Positions 55,256 through 64,000 of a DNA stretch of 64,000 nucleotides are shown here, piece by piece (position 1 is the stretch's first letter; each line of letters opens with the position of its first letter). This DNA is from Nostoc sp. S4. GTDB taxonomy: Bacteria > Cyanobacteriota > Cyanobacteriia > Cyanobacteriales > Nostocaceae. The stretch covers positions 1 to 64,000 of the forward strand of contig JAQYWR010000033.1 of NCBI GenBank assembly GCA_029379225.1, written 5' to 3'. The position numbers were made by a program, and so were the translations under genes. The notes under the pieces were generated by a model that did no database searches, had not been told where the DNA came from, and was given only the letters and a program-made list of their open reading frames with translations.

Positions 55256-55552
55256 GTGAAAATTATTGTTTACTGTAAATATTTCAATTTCAAAAATCCA
55301 CTAGATAAACCAAAAATTGAAACGTTTGTAGTGGATGTGTCTCAAATTCCTCAAGTGGGTGAAACAATTGTAGTCGAAAGAATTTCACCCCAAAAGCAGT
55401 TTGTAATTATTTTTGAGTACATAGTTACAGCAGTTCAATTTAATGCTTCTAAAAAATCGGCTGATTCAGCAGATGCTCAAGTAAGCGCATTTTTAAACCA
55501 CTGTTGGGAAGGAACATCAAATTTCAAAATTACGAACTTTTTAGAAAAATAA
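55256..55552 (+). CDS. Hypothetical protein of 98 residues
   Basis: A small soluble protein starting with GTG at 55256 (MKIIVYCKYFNF). VDVSQIPQVGETIVVERIS and FVIIFEYIVTAVQF suggest a beta-rich domain, and DAQVSAFLNHCWEGTSNF ends it. No family is recognised. It overlaps nothing and converges with the acyltransferase gene, leaving 4 bp. The start codon is uncertain and no good ribosome site is visible. Confidence 0.5.
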   Translation: MKIIVYCKYFNFKNPLDKPKIETFVVDVSQIPQVGETIVVERISPQKQFVIIFEYIVTAVQFNASKKSADSADAQVSAFLNHCWEGTSNFKITNFLEK

Positions 55553-55556
55553 TTTG

Positions 55557-56606
55557 TTACCACAACATGTGATTGAGGAAATAACGTAACAGTTTAAAGC
55601 CTGTTGGTTCCTGATAATTAGTTGGTAACAAAGCAAGCATTGCTTTTTGTAGAGTTTCCAAAGCTACATTTACTTCTTGTCGCTTTGGTCTAGTTGTTGA
55701 GGCAAAGTGTAACGGTTCACCCACTTTTACAGTTAACTTTTTTCCTAAATATAGGTCATGAGTTCCAATTACCGCAACTGGAATAATTGGTACGTTAGCA
55801 CGCAAGGCATAAATTATCGTCCCACGCTTTAACGGCAGATGCAATTGAGCCTCAGTGGTTCCCAATCGTCCTTCAGGAAAGATAATCATCCCATCGCCAC
55901 GAGCCAAAATTGCAAGAATAATCCGGTCTATCTGGCGCAATGTCTGTATATCTTCCCCTGTGGCTACTGTCTGTTCAATTGCTGCGGCTAGGCCAACTAA
56001 ATCTTCTCTTCCGGCTTTAGCGGCTTTGATGACAGCTACTTCTTCTTTCCACACCCGTTTTAAAGGAATTACACCTCCTGTAAAACCGAGAATGAAGCGC
56101 TTCCACCACTTATTATAAAGAGTACGAGCGTCGCCCAAGATGTAGTAACACGGTTGGGTGGGAAGTTCGGCTAACAAAAGTAATGGATCGATATGGTGGA
56201 GATGGTTAACTGCTAAGATTGCTGGTTGCTGAGGTATCCTTTCGAGGTGTTCAACCCGGACTCGGAAAAGAGTATGAATAAACGATCGCATAACAAACCG
56301 ACGCAGCCAAGGATTAACTCTCGGTTGAGAATCCTGTTGATTAATGGCTTGAAGACGATTGAGAGTTTCCTCAACAATCTGGCGAACAGCACCATCGCCA
56401 GCCGCAGCTATACCCTCTTTTACTCGCTGGATGCTAGCATCAGTCAGTAATGGAATTTCTAATTGTCTACTATCTTCCTGCTGATGAGTGGATTTTGAGT
56501 CAGGTGTTTTTTCATTGGTATGAACTTGGGAAGTTACCCCATCAGCTAGGTCTTCCCGAACAGAGTCGCCAGAAGAACTTTCGGATTGCAACCTCTTTGA
56601 ATTCAT
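55557..56606 (-). CDS. 1-acylglycerol-3-phosphate acyltransferase-like (PlsC family)
   Basis: A protein of about 349 residues. NHLHHIDP near residue 135 is a variant of the NHxxxxD motif, and IIFPEGRLGTTEA near 248 the FPEGxxS-like motif; VPIIPVAVIGTH follows. Such enzymes transfer an acyl group in phospholipid synthesis. The first 110 residues are a charged, low-complexity extension (SKRLQSESSSGDSVRED) followed by a helix, longer than in canonical PlsC. The ATG at 56606 is used rather than a TTG two codons upstream. Cyanobacteria have several paralogues. Confidence 0.87.
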   Translation of the reverse strand: MNSKRLQSESSSGDSVREDLADGVTSQVHTNEKTPDSKSTHQQEDSRQLEIPLLTDASIQRVKEGIAAAGDGAVRQIVEETLNRLQAINQQDSQPRVNPWLRRFVMRSFIHTLFRVRVEHLERIPQQPAILAVNHLHHIDPLLLLAELPTQPCYYILGDARTLYNKWWKRFILGFTGGVIPLKRVWKEEVAVIKAAKAGREDLVGLAAAIEQTVATGEDIQTLRQIDRIILAILARGDGMIIFPEGRLGTTEAQLHLPLKRGTIIYALRANVPIIPVAVIGTHDLYLGKKLTVKVGEPLHFASTTRPKRQEVNVALETLQKAMLALLPTNYQEPTGFKLLRYFLNHMLW

Positions 56607-56833
56607 AAACAAATCATAGTTCTTGTTCGCCTAGTATAAAACAACCCGCAGTTATAAGGTGGGATTGGGAGTGTTGACTGTTGAGTAAGTCCTGTATAAT
56701 TCTCTCCAATCTGCAATCCCCAGTAGCCAGTGTTTAATAAGCAGTAATTATTGCCAAGTTGGAAGCAATTTTCTTTACAATGTACCTTAATAAGTTAGTC
56801 AGAAAATGAGAAAAGGCGTAACAAATTAATCTG

Positions 56834-57730
56834 ATGCACCATCAAGAAGGTACATTCAAAGGTGTTGGCAAGCTTGAACTGTATTACCAAAGCTGGTATC
56901 CAGAGGGTAAAGTTAAGGGAATATTAGCGATCGTACATGGATTGGGAGCGCATAGCGAGCGCTACGATAACGTAATTCAACATTTAATACCCAAGCAATA
57001 CGCTGTCTACGGTTTTGATTTGCGCGGTCATGGACGTTCGCCAGGTCAGCAAGGCTACATTAATCGTTGGAGTGAGTTTCGTGAAGATTTGCGAGCATTT
57101 TTAGAGTTAATTAAAACTCAACAGCCAGGAAGCCCAATTTTTCTTTTAGGTCATAGCTTAGGCTCGGTGATTGTCTTGGATTATGCTCTGCGTTGTCCCC
57201 AAGAAGCATCTAGATTACAAGGTGTAATTACCTTAGCACCAGCTTTAGGAAAGGTTGGAGTGTCAAAAACCCGGTTACTCATAGGAAAGCTGCTCTCACG
57301 AGTTTGGCCGCGTTTTACTTTGAATACCGGACTAGATCTGTCTGCTGGTTCGCGCGATGAAAAAATTTTAGCCGCTTATGCCCAAGATTCTTTGCGCCAT
57401 ACTAGAGGCAGTGCCCGTCTAGCTACAGAATTCTTTGCTAGCGTTGATTGGGTAAATGCCCATGCTGCTGATTGGCAATTACCATTGTTGATTCTCCACG
57501 GAGGAGCAGACCGAGTAACTCTACCTGAGGGAGGGAAAATTTTTTCTCAACGGGTGAGTTGTCCAGATAAACTGAGAATCGAGTATCCAGGTGCTTATCA
57601 CGAGCTTCAGAGTGACCTGAATTATCAAGAGGTAATGACTGATTTAGAAAATTGGTTGGAGCGACATTTGCCAACTCAGACAGCGCAACTCGGAGGAGAA
57701 AGCCCTAATTTGGAGTTTCCCAGTTCTTAG
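56834..57730 (+). CDS. Alpha/beta hydrolase, monoacylglycerol-lipase-like
   Basis: A 298-residue lipase/lysophospholipase fold enzyme. VHGLGAHSERYDNV forms the oxyanion hole, DLRGHGRSPG is the family block, and GHSLGS near 106-111 has nucleophile Ser108. An Asp in GGADRVTLP near 225 and His in YHELQSD near 256 complete the triad. It probably hydrolyses monoacylglycerol or lysolipids. It is divergent from the PlsC-like gene, with about 230 bp between. A ribosome site is weak. Confidence 0.9.
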   Translation: MHHQEGTFKGVGKLELYYQSWYPEGKVKGILAIVHGLGAHSERYDNVIQHLIPKQYAVYGFDLRGHGRSPGQQGYINRWSEFREDLRAFLELIKTQQPGSPIFLLGHSLGSVIVLDYALRCPQEASRLQGVITLAPALGKVGVSKTRLLIGKLLSRVWPRFTLNTGLDLSAGSRDEKILAAYAQDSLRHTRGSARLATEFFASVDWVNAHAADWQLPLLILHGGADRVTLPEGGKIFSQRVSCPDKLRIEYPGAYHELQSDLNYQEVMTDLENWLERHLPTQTAQLGGESPNLEFPSS

Positions 57731-57784
57731 GTTTGAGTACATGACTGGAGTTTAGATTAGTCAAGAGTGCGAAACATCGCTGTT

Positions 57785-58948
57785 CTACTTTTGAGCGTTT
57801 TTGCTTAAGGTTTCCATAAATATCGCTTCTTTAAGTAATTTGCTTGTAGATTTTCTACGATACCACCACATTACAAAGCCAGTGATGAACAAGATTAACG
57901 GTGCAAGTCCAACAAAGATATAGAGGATGCGCGTAGGTAATCCGCCAAAAGTGCCGTAGTGGAGTGGTTCAAAAGAGTTGAGGACGCGATCGCCCAATGG
58001 TATCTTTAATATATTATCCACTCGCAACACTTTACCACTGTACTGGTCGAGATAAACATAGCTTTGCCCATTCTCATCATCATCCTGGGGCAATTTAAAG
58101 CGAATACTCAAAGCATCTTCTGGTTTACGAGGAAAATAAATCGTCCCCAGCATTGCATTTGGAAATGTAGCACGAGCAGTTTCTAATTGGTCTGTTAGTT
58201 GCAGTGGGGTTTTACCTGGAATCAGCTTAGAGACTGGTTCCGATGCTGACTTATTAGTAAATGTCACTGCATAAATTATCGGGTTAGTGAAATCAGAGAA
58301 ATTCCAGCAGAAACCAGTAAAGCCTGTAAGAGCAATAAATATAGCTGTAACAATACCTGCAACTTTGTGAATATCAAAATTAACTCGTTTGGGATGAGCA
58401 TTCCACTTGATTTTGAAGCCGTTGAGCAATTTTCTCCAACCAGGCCAAAGCAGAATGCCTGTAATACTGAGGATACACATCAATAGGGCAGCAATCCCGG
58501 CGATCGCATATCCAGTTTTGCCTGCTAATAAACTGTAGTGGAGTTCGTAGACAACAGAGAAAAAGCGCTCAGAAAAAATTTTCTGACTATTACCAATAAT
58601 TGCTCCGTTGTAAGGGTTAACGTAGAGTTCAGCAAAATCGGTGTCCTGTTTCCTGGGAACAACGACTGCGGGAGCATTTGGCTTGGCAGATATATAAATC
58701 CGATCGATTGTGACATCTGGTTGATTTGTATAAGCTGTTTTCACCTGATTGAGGATAACTTCCACAGGTAAGCGAACGCCTTGTGGAGTAATCGTTCCAA
58801 TTTGACGATGCAATAAAAATTCACTAATTTCATCGTGAAAGACTAACAAACTACCTGTTAGACCGATAATAATTGCAATCAAACCTACAGCTAACCCGAT
58901 ATAACGGTGTAGTCTGAATACAAAGTCTCGGAGTTTTTTGGAGTGCAT
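57785..58948 (-). CDS. PepSY-associated membrane protein of the iron-uptake cluster
   Basis: A 387-residue inner-membrane protein with PepSY domains. FRLHRYIGLAVGLIAIIIGL with its His, ITGILLWPGW and TGFVMWW are among four to five membrane segments, and PepSY-type periplasmic regions lie between. Such proteins accompany TonB-dependent receptors and may reduce or release siderophore-bound iron. The ATG at 58948 has AAAGGAGTATTCT before it, so the longer frame, overlapping the receptor stop, is rejected. It starts 29 bp after the receptor gene and is co-transcribed with it. Confidence 0.9.
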   Translation of the reverse strand: MHSKKLRDFVFRLHRYIGLAVGLIAIIIGLTGSLLVFHDEISEFLLHRQIGTITPQGVRLPVEVILNQVKTAYTNQPDVTIDRIYISAKPNAPAVVVPRKQDTDFAELYVNPYNGAIIGNSQKIFSERFFSVVYELHYSLLAGKTGYAIAGIAALLMCILSITGILLWPGWRKLLNGFKIKWNAHPKRVNFDIHKVAGIVTAIFIALTGFTGFCWNFSDFTNPIIYAVTFTNKSASEPVSKLIPGKTPLQLTDQLETARATFPNAMLGTIYFPRKPEDALSIRFKLPQDDDENGQSYVYLDQYSGKVLRVDNILKIPLGDRVLNSFEPLHYGTFGGLPTRILYIFVGLAPLILFITGFVMWWYRRKSTSKLLKEAIFMETLSKNAQK

Positions 58949-58977
58949 AAAGAATACTCCTTTGTATTCTATTGGGG

Positions 58978-61674
58978 TTAAAACTGCCACGAAATTGTTC
59001 CCTGCACCGTTAGCGGTTCGCCTGGAAAGACTCTGAGAATGTCAGAAGATGATTCGTAGTAATCAACGTTGAAGAGATTTTTGATGCTGACAGCAGTTCG
59101 CAAGCGATCGCGTTTGTAGAAAATAGAAGCATCGGTGCGAAAATAGCTTGGTAAGGTAAAACTATTATCCAAATCTCCTTCTCGTTCCCCAACATAGAAG
59201 AAACCCAAGCCTAAACCCCATCCTTCTAAACTGCCAGATTGAAATTTGTAGGATGTGAACAAGCCGAAGGAATTTTCTGGCGCATTAACTAAGCGGTTGC
59301 CTTCAGGATAATCTGTGTCCTGGCTGATGCGAGCATCAATGTAGGCGTAGCCCGCGGCAATGCTCCATCCGGGCAAGATTTCACCACTAATATCCAACTC
59401 AATGCCGCGACTGCGTTGTTTTCCAGTTTGGATAGAAAAATTAGAATTATTGGGATCGGTCGTCAGCACGTTAGAGCGAGTTAAGTCAAACAATGCTAAA
59501 GTCGCAGACAGTTTGTTACTTAAATCTCCCTTGATGCCCACTTCATACTGAGTTCCAGTTTCTGGATCGAATAAATTACCATTCGCATCTATACCACTGT
59601 TGGGGTTAAACGAGCGACTGTAGCTAGCATAGAGAGAAATCGGCTCAATAGGTTGATAGACAATTCCCACCCGTGGGCTAAATGCTTCATCAGATTGGCT
59701 AGTTTTTGTGTCTGCGATCAAATCCTTCGAGTCCTGATTAGCCCAGTCATAACGTCCACCTAGCACTAATTTCAAGTTATCTGCTAAAGCAATCTGATCT
59801 TGAAGATAAACCCCAACAAACCCGCTTGATTGAGTACTATTACCTCTATCTTCAACAGCACCTCTGGGAGAGCCATACACCGGGTTGAACAGGTCAAGTG
59901 GTGCAACTTCGCCAGAGATATACTCAAAACCTGTTCGTTTGGTGTTATATATCTCTGTCCCAAACAGAAGTGTATGCTTAATCGATCCAGTTTGGAATTT
60001 ACCAGTTAAGTCAGTCGCTACGATAAAGCCGTTTACGGTATCATCTGTTTTTGGGTTTGGATCGTCGAAGTAAAAGCGGCTGAGAGTTCGACCATCAGGG
60101 TCAAGGCTACTACCAGCAGTAAATCCACCCCCTCCTCTTTTTAAAACTGCGTACCGAAAGACATTTCTTACTGACCAATCTTTGCTGAACTGATGCTGCA
60201 AGTCATACCCAATTCTGGCATACGAGCCAGTCTCGAAATCATTTGGTTCACCTATAAAGCGATTGATGGGAATCTTACCATTGGGATTAGGCAGCACCGT
60301 ACCCACAGCAGGTAAGCCGGCAGAAGTTTGACTTACTGTTTTCGACACATCTCCTTCAATGGTAAGTTTCGTATTAGAGCTAATCTGCCAGCTAACAACC
60401 GGATTAACCAACCAACGATTATTACGACTAAAGTCAATGAAGGTATCTGAGTCTTGATAAAAAGCATTTAAGCGATATAGCACAGTTCGGCTATCGTTGA
60501 GTGGACCGGAAAAATCCACTGCACCTCGGTAGAGGTCGTAACTCCCGGCGAGAAACTCAAGGTTATAGAAAGGGTCGCGCAATGGCTGTTTGGTGACAAT
60601 ATTCACTGTACCACCTAAAGATCCCTGACCATATAACACAGAAGCCGGGCCTTTCAAAATTTCAACGCGCTCAATGTTCGTGAGATCGTTTCTAGAAACT
60701 GAGCCGAAATCGACGTCTCTGACACCATTTCTGAGAACATTCGAGCTATAATCAAAGCCCCGAATAGAAAAAGCACTTAACCCTCCTTCATAGGAAGGAT
60801 TAGAAGGAATCACACCGCTAACTGTTCTCACTGCATCATCCGGGTCGGTGATCACTCGGTCTTCAATCACTTGTCGAGGAACCACCTGAATGGATTGAGG
60901 AATATCGCGGATGGGTGTGTCAGTTCTAGTTGCAGAAGAAGCATCAGTTGCACCATATCCATCTTGTTCACCCGTTACCACCAATTCAATTGGTTCATCA
61001 TTTTGTGCTGATGGTTGATTTGGCGGTGTCTGATTCTCCGGCTGACTTGGTTGCGTTTGAGGTTGTTGTGCTGATGATACAGCAGTTGCTACAGAGAAAA
61101 TAAGACCCTCATCTGGACTGTCATACAACTCAACAGCAGGCAAGTTTGCCTCACCTATCACTGTCACCCGGATAGTATTAGTATCAAAATTTGTGACTGT
61201 GATTTCTGTGACCCCTTGAATTGGTTTTTCAGAGCGGAATGTGAACGCCTCACCATTAAGTAAACGCAGTTGAGCATTGGGAATATCAGCAATAAAATTA
61301 TTGCCAGCACTGCGATTTGTGATTTGTAACTCTTGCGCTTTGCTAGTCTGTAAAATCACCTCCACACCCTTAGAGGTAGGATTTGCTTTAACTCCTGTCA
61401 CTTGCACTAATTCAGGAGTTGGCGACTGCACTAACTGCTGGGCGCTGCTAATAGGAAGCTTTATCTGCTTGAGTTGCTGCTTTTTAATCGGTTCAATAAT
61501 CTGTTTTTTGCTACTCAGTTGAGTAGAGTCTACACTAGCCTTAGTGGATACTGTAACAGGATCGGCTCTTGTACTTTGTGCCCAAACAGGTTGAGCAACA
61601 AGTGGCATGAAGACACTCGTGATGCATCCACTGACAATAAAGCATAACAAACTAGGCGATCGCTGAACCTTCAT
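58978..61674 (-). CDS. TonB-dependent siderophore receptor with AMIN domain
   Basis: An 898-residue outer-membrane receptor. A signal peptide (about 1-33) is followed by a charged linker, an AMIN domain (about 95-200, VQVTGVKANPTSKGVEVIL to LIFSVATA), a Pro/Gln linker and the plug (DIPQSIQVVPRQVIEDR, VERVEILKGPASVLYGQG). The 22-strand barrel ends in the usual TISWQF with C-terminal Phe. AMIN-type receptors are typical in cyanobacteria and take up ferric siderophores, mostly hydroxamate type. Energy comes from a TonB complex elsewhere. The regulator gene upstream and the PepSY gene downstream support iron uptake. No clear Fur box was identified by eye. Confidence 0.93.
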   Translation of the reverse strand: MKVQRSPSLLCFIVSGCITSVFMPLVAQPVWAQSTRADPVTVSTKASVDSTQLSSKKQIIEPIKKQQLKQIKLPISSAQQLVQSPTPELVQVTGVKANPTSKGVEVILQTSKAQELQITNRSAGNNFIADIPNAQLRLLNGEAFTFRSEKPIQGVTEITVTNFDTNTIRVTVIGEANLPAVELYDSPDEGLIFSVATAVSSAQQPQTQPSQPENQTPPNQPSAQNDEPIELVVTGEQDGYGATDASSATRTDTPIRDIPQSIQVVPRQVIEDRVITDPDDAVRTVSGVIPSNPSYEGGLSAFSIRGFDYSSNVLRNGVRDVDFGSVSRNDLTNIERVEILKGPASVLYGQGSLGGTVNIVTKQPLRDPFYNLEFLAGSYDLYRGAVDFSGPLNDSRTVLYRLNAFYQDSDTFIDFSRNNRWLVNPVVSWQISSNTKLTIEGDVSKTVSQTSAGLPAVGTVLPNPNGKIPINRFIGEPNDFETGSYARIGYDLQHQFSKDWSVRNVFRYAVLKRGGGGFTAGSSLDPDGRTLSRFYFDDPNPKTDDTVNGFIVATDLTGKFQTGSIKHTLLFGTEIYNTKRTGFEYISGEVAPLDLFNPVYGSPRGAVEDRGNSTQSSGFVGVYLQDQIALADNLKLVLGGRYDWANQDSKDLIADTKTSQSDEAFSPRVGIVYQPIEPISLYASYSRSFNPNSGIDANGNLFDPETGTQYEVGIKGDLSNKLSATLALFDLTRSNVLTTDPNNSNFSIQTGKQRSRGIELDISGEILPGWSIAAGYAYIDARISQDTDYPEGNRLVNAPENSFGLFTSYKFQSGSLEGWGLGLGFFYVGEREGDLDNSFTLPSYFRTDASIFYKRDRLRTAVSIKNLFNVDYYESSSDILRVFPGEPLTVQGTISWQF

Positions 61675-61865
61675 AGCTCCTCACACACAAAAAAGCCAAC
61701 ACTCTCCAGCAGCAAGTCATCTAGAGAACTTCCTCTTTGACTCACAAAGTTGTTGAAATTTATTGGCAATTAATTAAGTTATACGGAGCATACAGGATTT
61801 CAATGACTATTTCCGCTCCCAAAAGACTGCTTGCAACTCAAAGAAGACCAAATGTTTGATAAATT

Positions 61866-62876
61866 TCAAGTAGCAGGCTTTTCTCCTAAGCGACAGGCGC
61901 TAGGACTAATGCTATACTTGCGTTTGAAAGCGACAGCAAAATGTCCAGTATTGACGTAGCCCACTATATTTGCCACTGTCGCTACGCTCAACTTACCTTC
62001 ACAGAGCAACTGCCGCGCTTTCTCCATACGGTAATCGTGTAGGTAGCCAAATACAGTTGTGCCAAAAATCTCACGAAAGCCTCGCTTAAGCTTGTTGTGA
62101 TTAATTCCGGCTTGCTTTGCTAAGTCTATTAAAGACGGTGGATTATCCAAATGCCGCAGTAAAATTTCTTTAGCATTATAAATGCGGTCAATATCAGTAG
62201 ACTTGAGGGTTGTGACCAAATTTAAACCCTGTTCGCGTTTGACGGTTTGCTCTAAGTACAAAACTAATAATTCTAAGGCTTTGCTTTCCAGATACCGCTG
62301 TTTAATCCATCCTCGATAAGGGCAAGTTAGAATTTGCCTAATTGCTAGCTGCATTGCTGGAGTAGTTGTTCCCAGCAGATTAAAATCCTCCTGCTTGTTT
62401 CCCTCAATCAAATTTTTTAACTGCAATGGTAGAGAGTCAAGCTGATTGCTGCCGTATGATTTGAGGAAAGAAGGCTCCATGCAAATCTGGACTCTGAAAA
62501 TTCGTTGGTTGGCAGGCCACTCTTCTGTCTCCATAGCACACCCAAATCCGAAACAATTCTGTCCGTTAATTTCGTGAAAGTAGTCGTTTGTCTTGTGAAT
62601 CACTACTCCAGCATCGCCGGAAATAAAAAATGTTAAGACTGATGCTGTCCATCCTTCTTCATAATCATCACAACGAATAAATTCTCGGCATTCAAATTCT
62701 CGAACGCGAAGCCAGAACCCATCCTGAAGCCAAATTAATCGCCTGTATCCTGTGCCTAACTGTTTAGGGTAATCAAAGATATCGTCGAAGTCGTCTGATT
62801 GGTATAAACGATGGGTATTCTGCCAGCTCTGCTCCCATAGTTCATCATAATCTGAGGCTGAAAGGGTAATTGTCAT
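61866..62876 (-). CDS. AraC-family regulator of the PchR type
   Basis: A 336-residue transcription activator. The C-terminal double helix-turn-helix covers about 235-330 (PSLIDLAKQAGINHNKLKRG, VFGYLHDYRMEKARQLL, SVATVANIVGYVNTGHFAVAFKRKY). The N-terminal domain resembles PchR-like sensors of ferric siderophores. Such regulators sit next to the receptor they activate, as here, 190 bp before the receptor gene on the same strand. Binding sites were not identified. The ligand is unknown. Confidence 0.9.
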   Translation of the reverse strand: MTITLSASDYDELWEQSWQNTHRLYQSDDFDDIFDYPKQLGTGYRRLIWLQDGFWLRVREFECREFIRCDDYEEGWTASVLTFFISGDAGVVIHKTNDYFHEINGQNCFGFGCAMETEEWPANQRIFRVQICMEPSFLKSYGSNQLDSLPLQLKNLIEGNKQEDFNLLGTTTPAMQLAIRQILTCPYRGWIKQRYLESKALELLVLYLEQTVKREQGLNLVTTLKSTDIDRIYNAKEILLRHLDNPPSLIDLAKQAGINHNKLKRGFREIFGTTVFGYLHDYRMEKARQLLCEGKLSVATVANIVGYVNTGHFAVAFKRKYSISPSACRLGEKPAT

Positions 62877-63134
62877 TGTTGCAATTGATTAAATTTTTCT
62901 CAAATTTATTGAAAAATCATCTCATTTTTTTACAACTAGTTGATAACAGAACTTAAATATTTTTAAGGAAAAGTAAATTTTAAACTCTTACATATAGACA
63001 AAATGCAAATACGTCAGCTAATTTATCTGCAACTTCTTCAAACTCTTCATTCTTGAGTTGACATTATGTGTAAGCCTTCACTATTAACAGAGTGTGTTTT
63101 TGTTCTTGACCTTTTTACTATTAGTCTTAAAGAA
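62877..63134. other. Spacer upstream of the AraC-type gene
   Basis: An AT-rich region that should hold the regulator's promoter. Nothing else is recognised. Confidence 0.45.
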
Positions 63135-63239
63135 CTAGTTTTTGAAGATATTCACTGGCGGAACATAACCGCCTTCAACAATTTGTTCCTCGATAAAAGC
63201 TTTCATCAACTCAGGTAAGGAAATCTCAAAGTTGGTCAT
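63135..63239 (-). pseudogene. ParD-type antitoxin, truncated
   Basis: The 34-residue frame reads MTNFEISLPELMKAFIEEQI then VEGGYVPP and ends IFKN. The first 26 residues match the ribbon-helix start of ParD-family antitoxins, in which ISLPxxMKxFIEEQ and EGGY are typical. The rest of the antitoxin (about 50 residues) and the ParE toxin are missing, so it is a remnant. Confidence 0.65.
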
Positions 63240-63274
63240 ATCTTGAGAGTTTGGGTGAACCAATTTTATTTACT

Positions 63275-63315
63275 ATGTTACCAAGGCGATATCTACGACG
63301 GGCAACGCCTACGCA
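63275..63315. repeat. Dispersed spacer repeat
   Basis: The sequence GCGATATCTACGACGGGCAA followed by CGCCTACGCA is a familiar Nostoc spacer repeat, with related text at 47925-47975. It is non-coding. Confidence 0.5.
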
Positions 63316-63339
63316 TTTAGTTTGATGTAAACACTAGAA

Positions 63340-63669
63340 TCAATTATTTACATTATCTGAAAAATATGTTGCTGAGGATTGAGAGTTTTTTACAACAAAG
63401 ATAGGTTCTCCCTTTACTCCTCCACGGGTAAGAGTACAAATTTTATAGAGGTTTTCACACTCAAAGATTGCCAGAACTAGCTCTTTTCCTGTTTGGTAGG
63501 AGGATGGTAAACGTTTACCTACCTCACATTTCATCTCAGTCTCATTGTCACACCACTGTAATTTCCAAATACGCTTTTGAGTTACTGGTGCTTGGACAGA
63601 CTGAGCCAGAGCATTATACACCTGTTCCGCTTTTACATCATCCTTGGCTGCCGGGACAAAAAACTTCAT
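63340..63669 (-). CDS. Hypothetical protein of 109 residues
   Basis: A soluble protein, MKFFVPAAKDDVKAEQVYNA at the start, then KRIWKLQWCDNETEMKCEVG and LVLAIFECENLYKICTLTRG. It has several Cys residues but no clear metal motif. I do not recognise the family. Codon use and charge pattern look real, and the ATG at 63669 is well placed. It is next to the antitoxin remnant and the tandem repeats, with no operon partner. Confidence 0.6.
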   Translation of the reverse strand: MKFFVPAAKDDVKAEQVYNALAQSVQAPVTQKRIWKLQWCDNETEMKCEVGKRLPSSYQTGKELVLAIFECENLYKICTLTRGGVKGEPIFVVKNSQSSATYFSDNVNN

Positions 63670-63860
63670 AAGCTTTGGTTATAAGTAACATATTGTATTA
63701 AGTAAATCAGCGTAGATAATTATTTATCATTGGAATAAGGCAATAGGCACTCTTAAAATAAGAATAAAGGTTTTAGTCTAGTTTGTTTTTCTTAACATAG
63801 TTTGATTTTCTTGTGCCAACTTACTTAGCACCAGCGTAACGCACTATCGATTCTAGCTTC

Positions 63861-63980
63861 TAAATCAAGTTTTGGAGTTGTAAATCAGATTTTGGAGTTG
63901 TAAATCAAGTTTTGGACTTCTAAATCAGGTTTTGAAGTTGTAAATCAAGTTTTGGAGTTCTAAATCAGGTTTTGAAGTTG
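63861..63980. repeat. Six tandem 20-bp repeats
   Basis: Six contiguous units of TAAATCAAGTTTTGGAGTTG with small changes (AGG or AGA for AAG, GAAG for GGAG, CTTC for GTTG) fill exactly 63861-63980. There are no spacers between units, so this is not a CRISPR array. The unit length of 20 is not a multiple of 3 and stops occur in all plus-strand frames. It ends before the right edge of the window. Confidence 0.95.
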
Positions 63981-64000
63981 TAATACCAATTCTCTAAAAT

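Noticed and set aside
61675..61865. Fur box or PchR-type operator before the receptor gene
   Set aside because: AT-rich stretches exist but none is close enough to a consensus to call by eye.
63861..63980. Possible CRISPR array
   Set aside because: The 20-bp units are directly joined, with no unique spacers and no cas genes in the window.
1..64000. HIP1 octamers as operators
   Set aside because: GCGATCGC is spread through genes and spacers, as in most cyanobacteria, and marks no specific regulation.
1..64000. tRNA, rRNA and riboswitches
   Set aside because: No spacer showed the T-loop or other diagnostic sequences on inspection; a dedicated covariance search would be needed to exclude them fully.

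Overview
The window is chromosomal DNA from a filamentous, probably heterocyst-forming cyanobacterium of the Nostoc/Calothrix/Scytonema kind. The evidence is photosystem II genes (psbH, psbN), the HIP1 octamer GCGATCGC scattered through genes and spacers, cyanobacteria-typical families (DUF1822, CHAT-CHASE2, DUF928, DUF4168, PEP-CTERM, AMIN-TonB receptors, NHLM-type HlyD), large REC/PAS/GAF histidine kinases, and the small palindromic repeats that fill Nostoc-type spacers. Genus and strain cannot be fixed from the sequence alone. No rRNA, tRNA, CRISPR array, prophage or complete insertion sequence was seen.

Layout. 1-3.3 kb: a secreted alpha/beta hydrolase and a small membrane protein. 3.6-8.3 kb: a gene graveyard, with an NHLM-type HlyD gene broken by one stop and a decayed DUF1822 / CHAT-CHASE2 / DUF928 module carrying nonsense codons, deletions and a 124-bp MITE-like insertion. 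8.3-14 kb: small metabolic and hypothetical genes (TOBE protein, TPR protein, transposase remnant, YbdK-type ligase, ABM monooxygenase, SDR). 14.8-18.4 kb: a PEP-CTERM protein, a Tat-exported PhoD phosphatase and a DUF262 gene with a large internal deletion. 18.9-24.2 kb: a compact four-gene unit (membrane protein, asparagine-synthetase-like protein without the glutaminase cysteine, LysA-like protein without the PLP lysine, and a zinc-ribbon/membrane/Toprim-like protein). This is the best candidate for an undescribed pathway. 24.6-27.3 kb: RDD and second membrane protein, divergent from a SpoIIM-like protein. 28-34.8 kb: four signalling genes. 35-40 kb: DUF1338, class III aminotransferase, aldehyde dehydrogenase and a cyclase-family hydrolase, compatible with lysine/aminoadipate breakdown. 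40.4-50 kb: mostly housekeeping genes (2H phosphoesterase, holA, tpiA, folP, SPFH protein, rpsU, pth, tatA, psbH, psbN). 50-57.7 kb: GH38 alpha-mannosidase, two unknown proteins, a PlsC-type acyltransferase and a monoacylglycerol-lipase-like hydrolase. 57.8-62.9 kb: an iron-uptake module (PepSY membrane protein, TonB-dependent receptor, AraC/PchR regulator). The right edge holds a ParD antitoxin remnant, a hypothetical gene and six 20-bp tandem repeats.

Two themes recur. First, several genes are pseudogenes whose stop codons look like single G:C to A:T transitions, mostly TGG to TAG or TGA. Second, small repeats have entered real genes in frame (the AsnB-like, LysA-like, histidine kinase and mannosidase genes), lengthening the proteins without breaking them. 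All family assignments come from reading motifs; no database search was possible.
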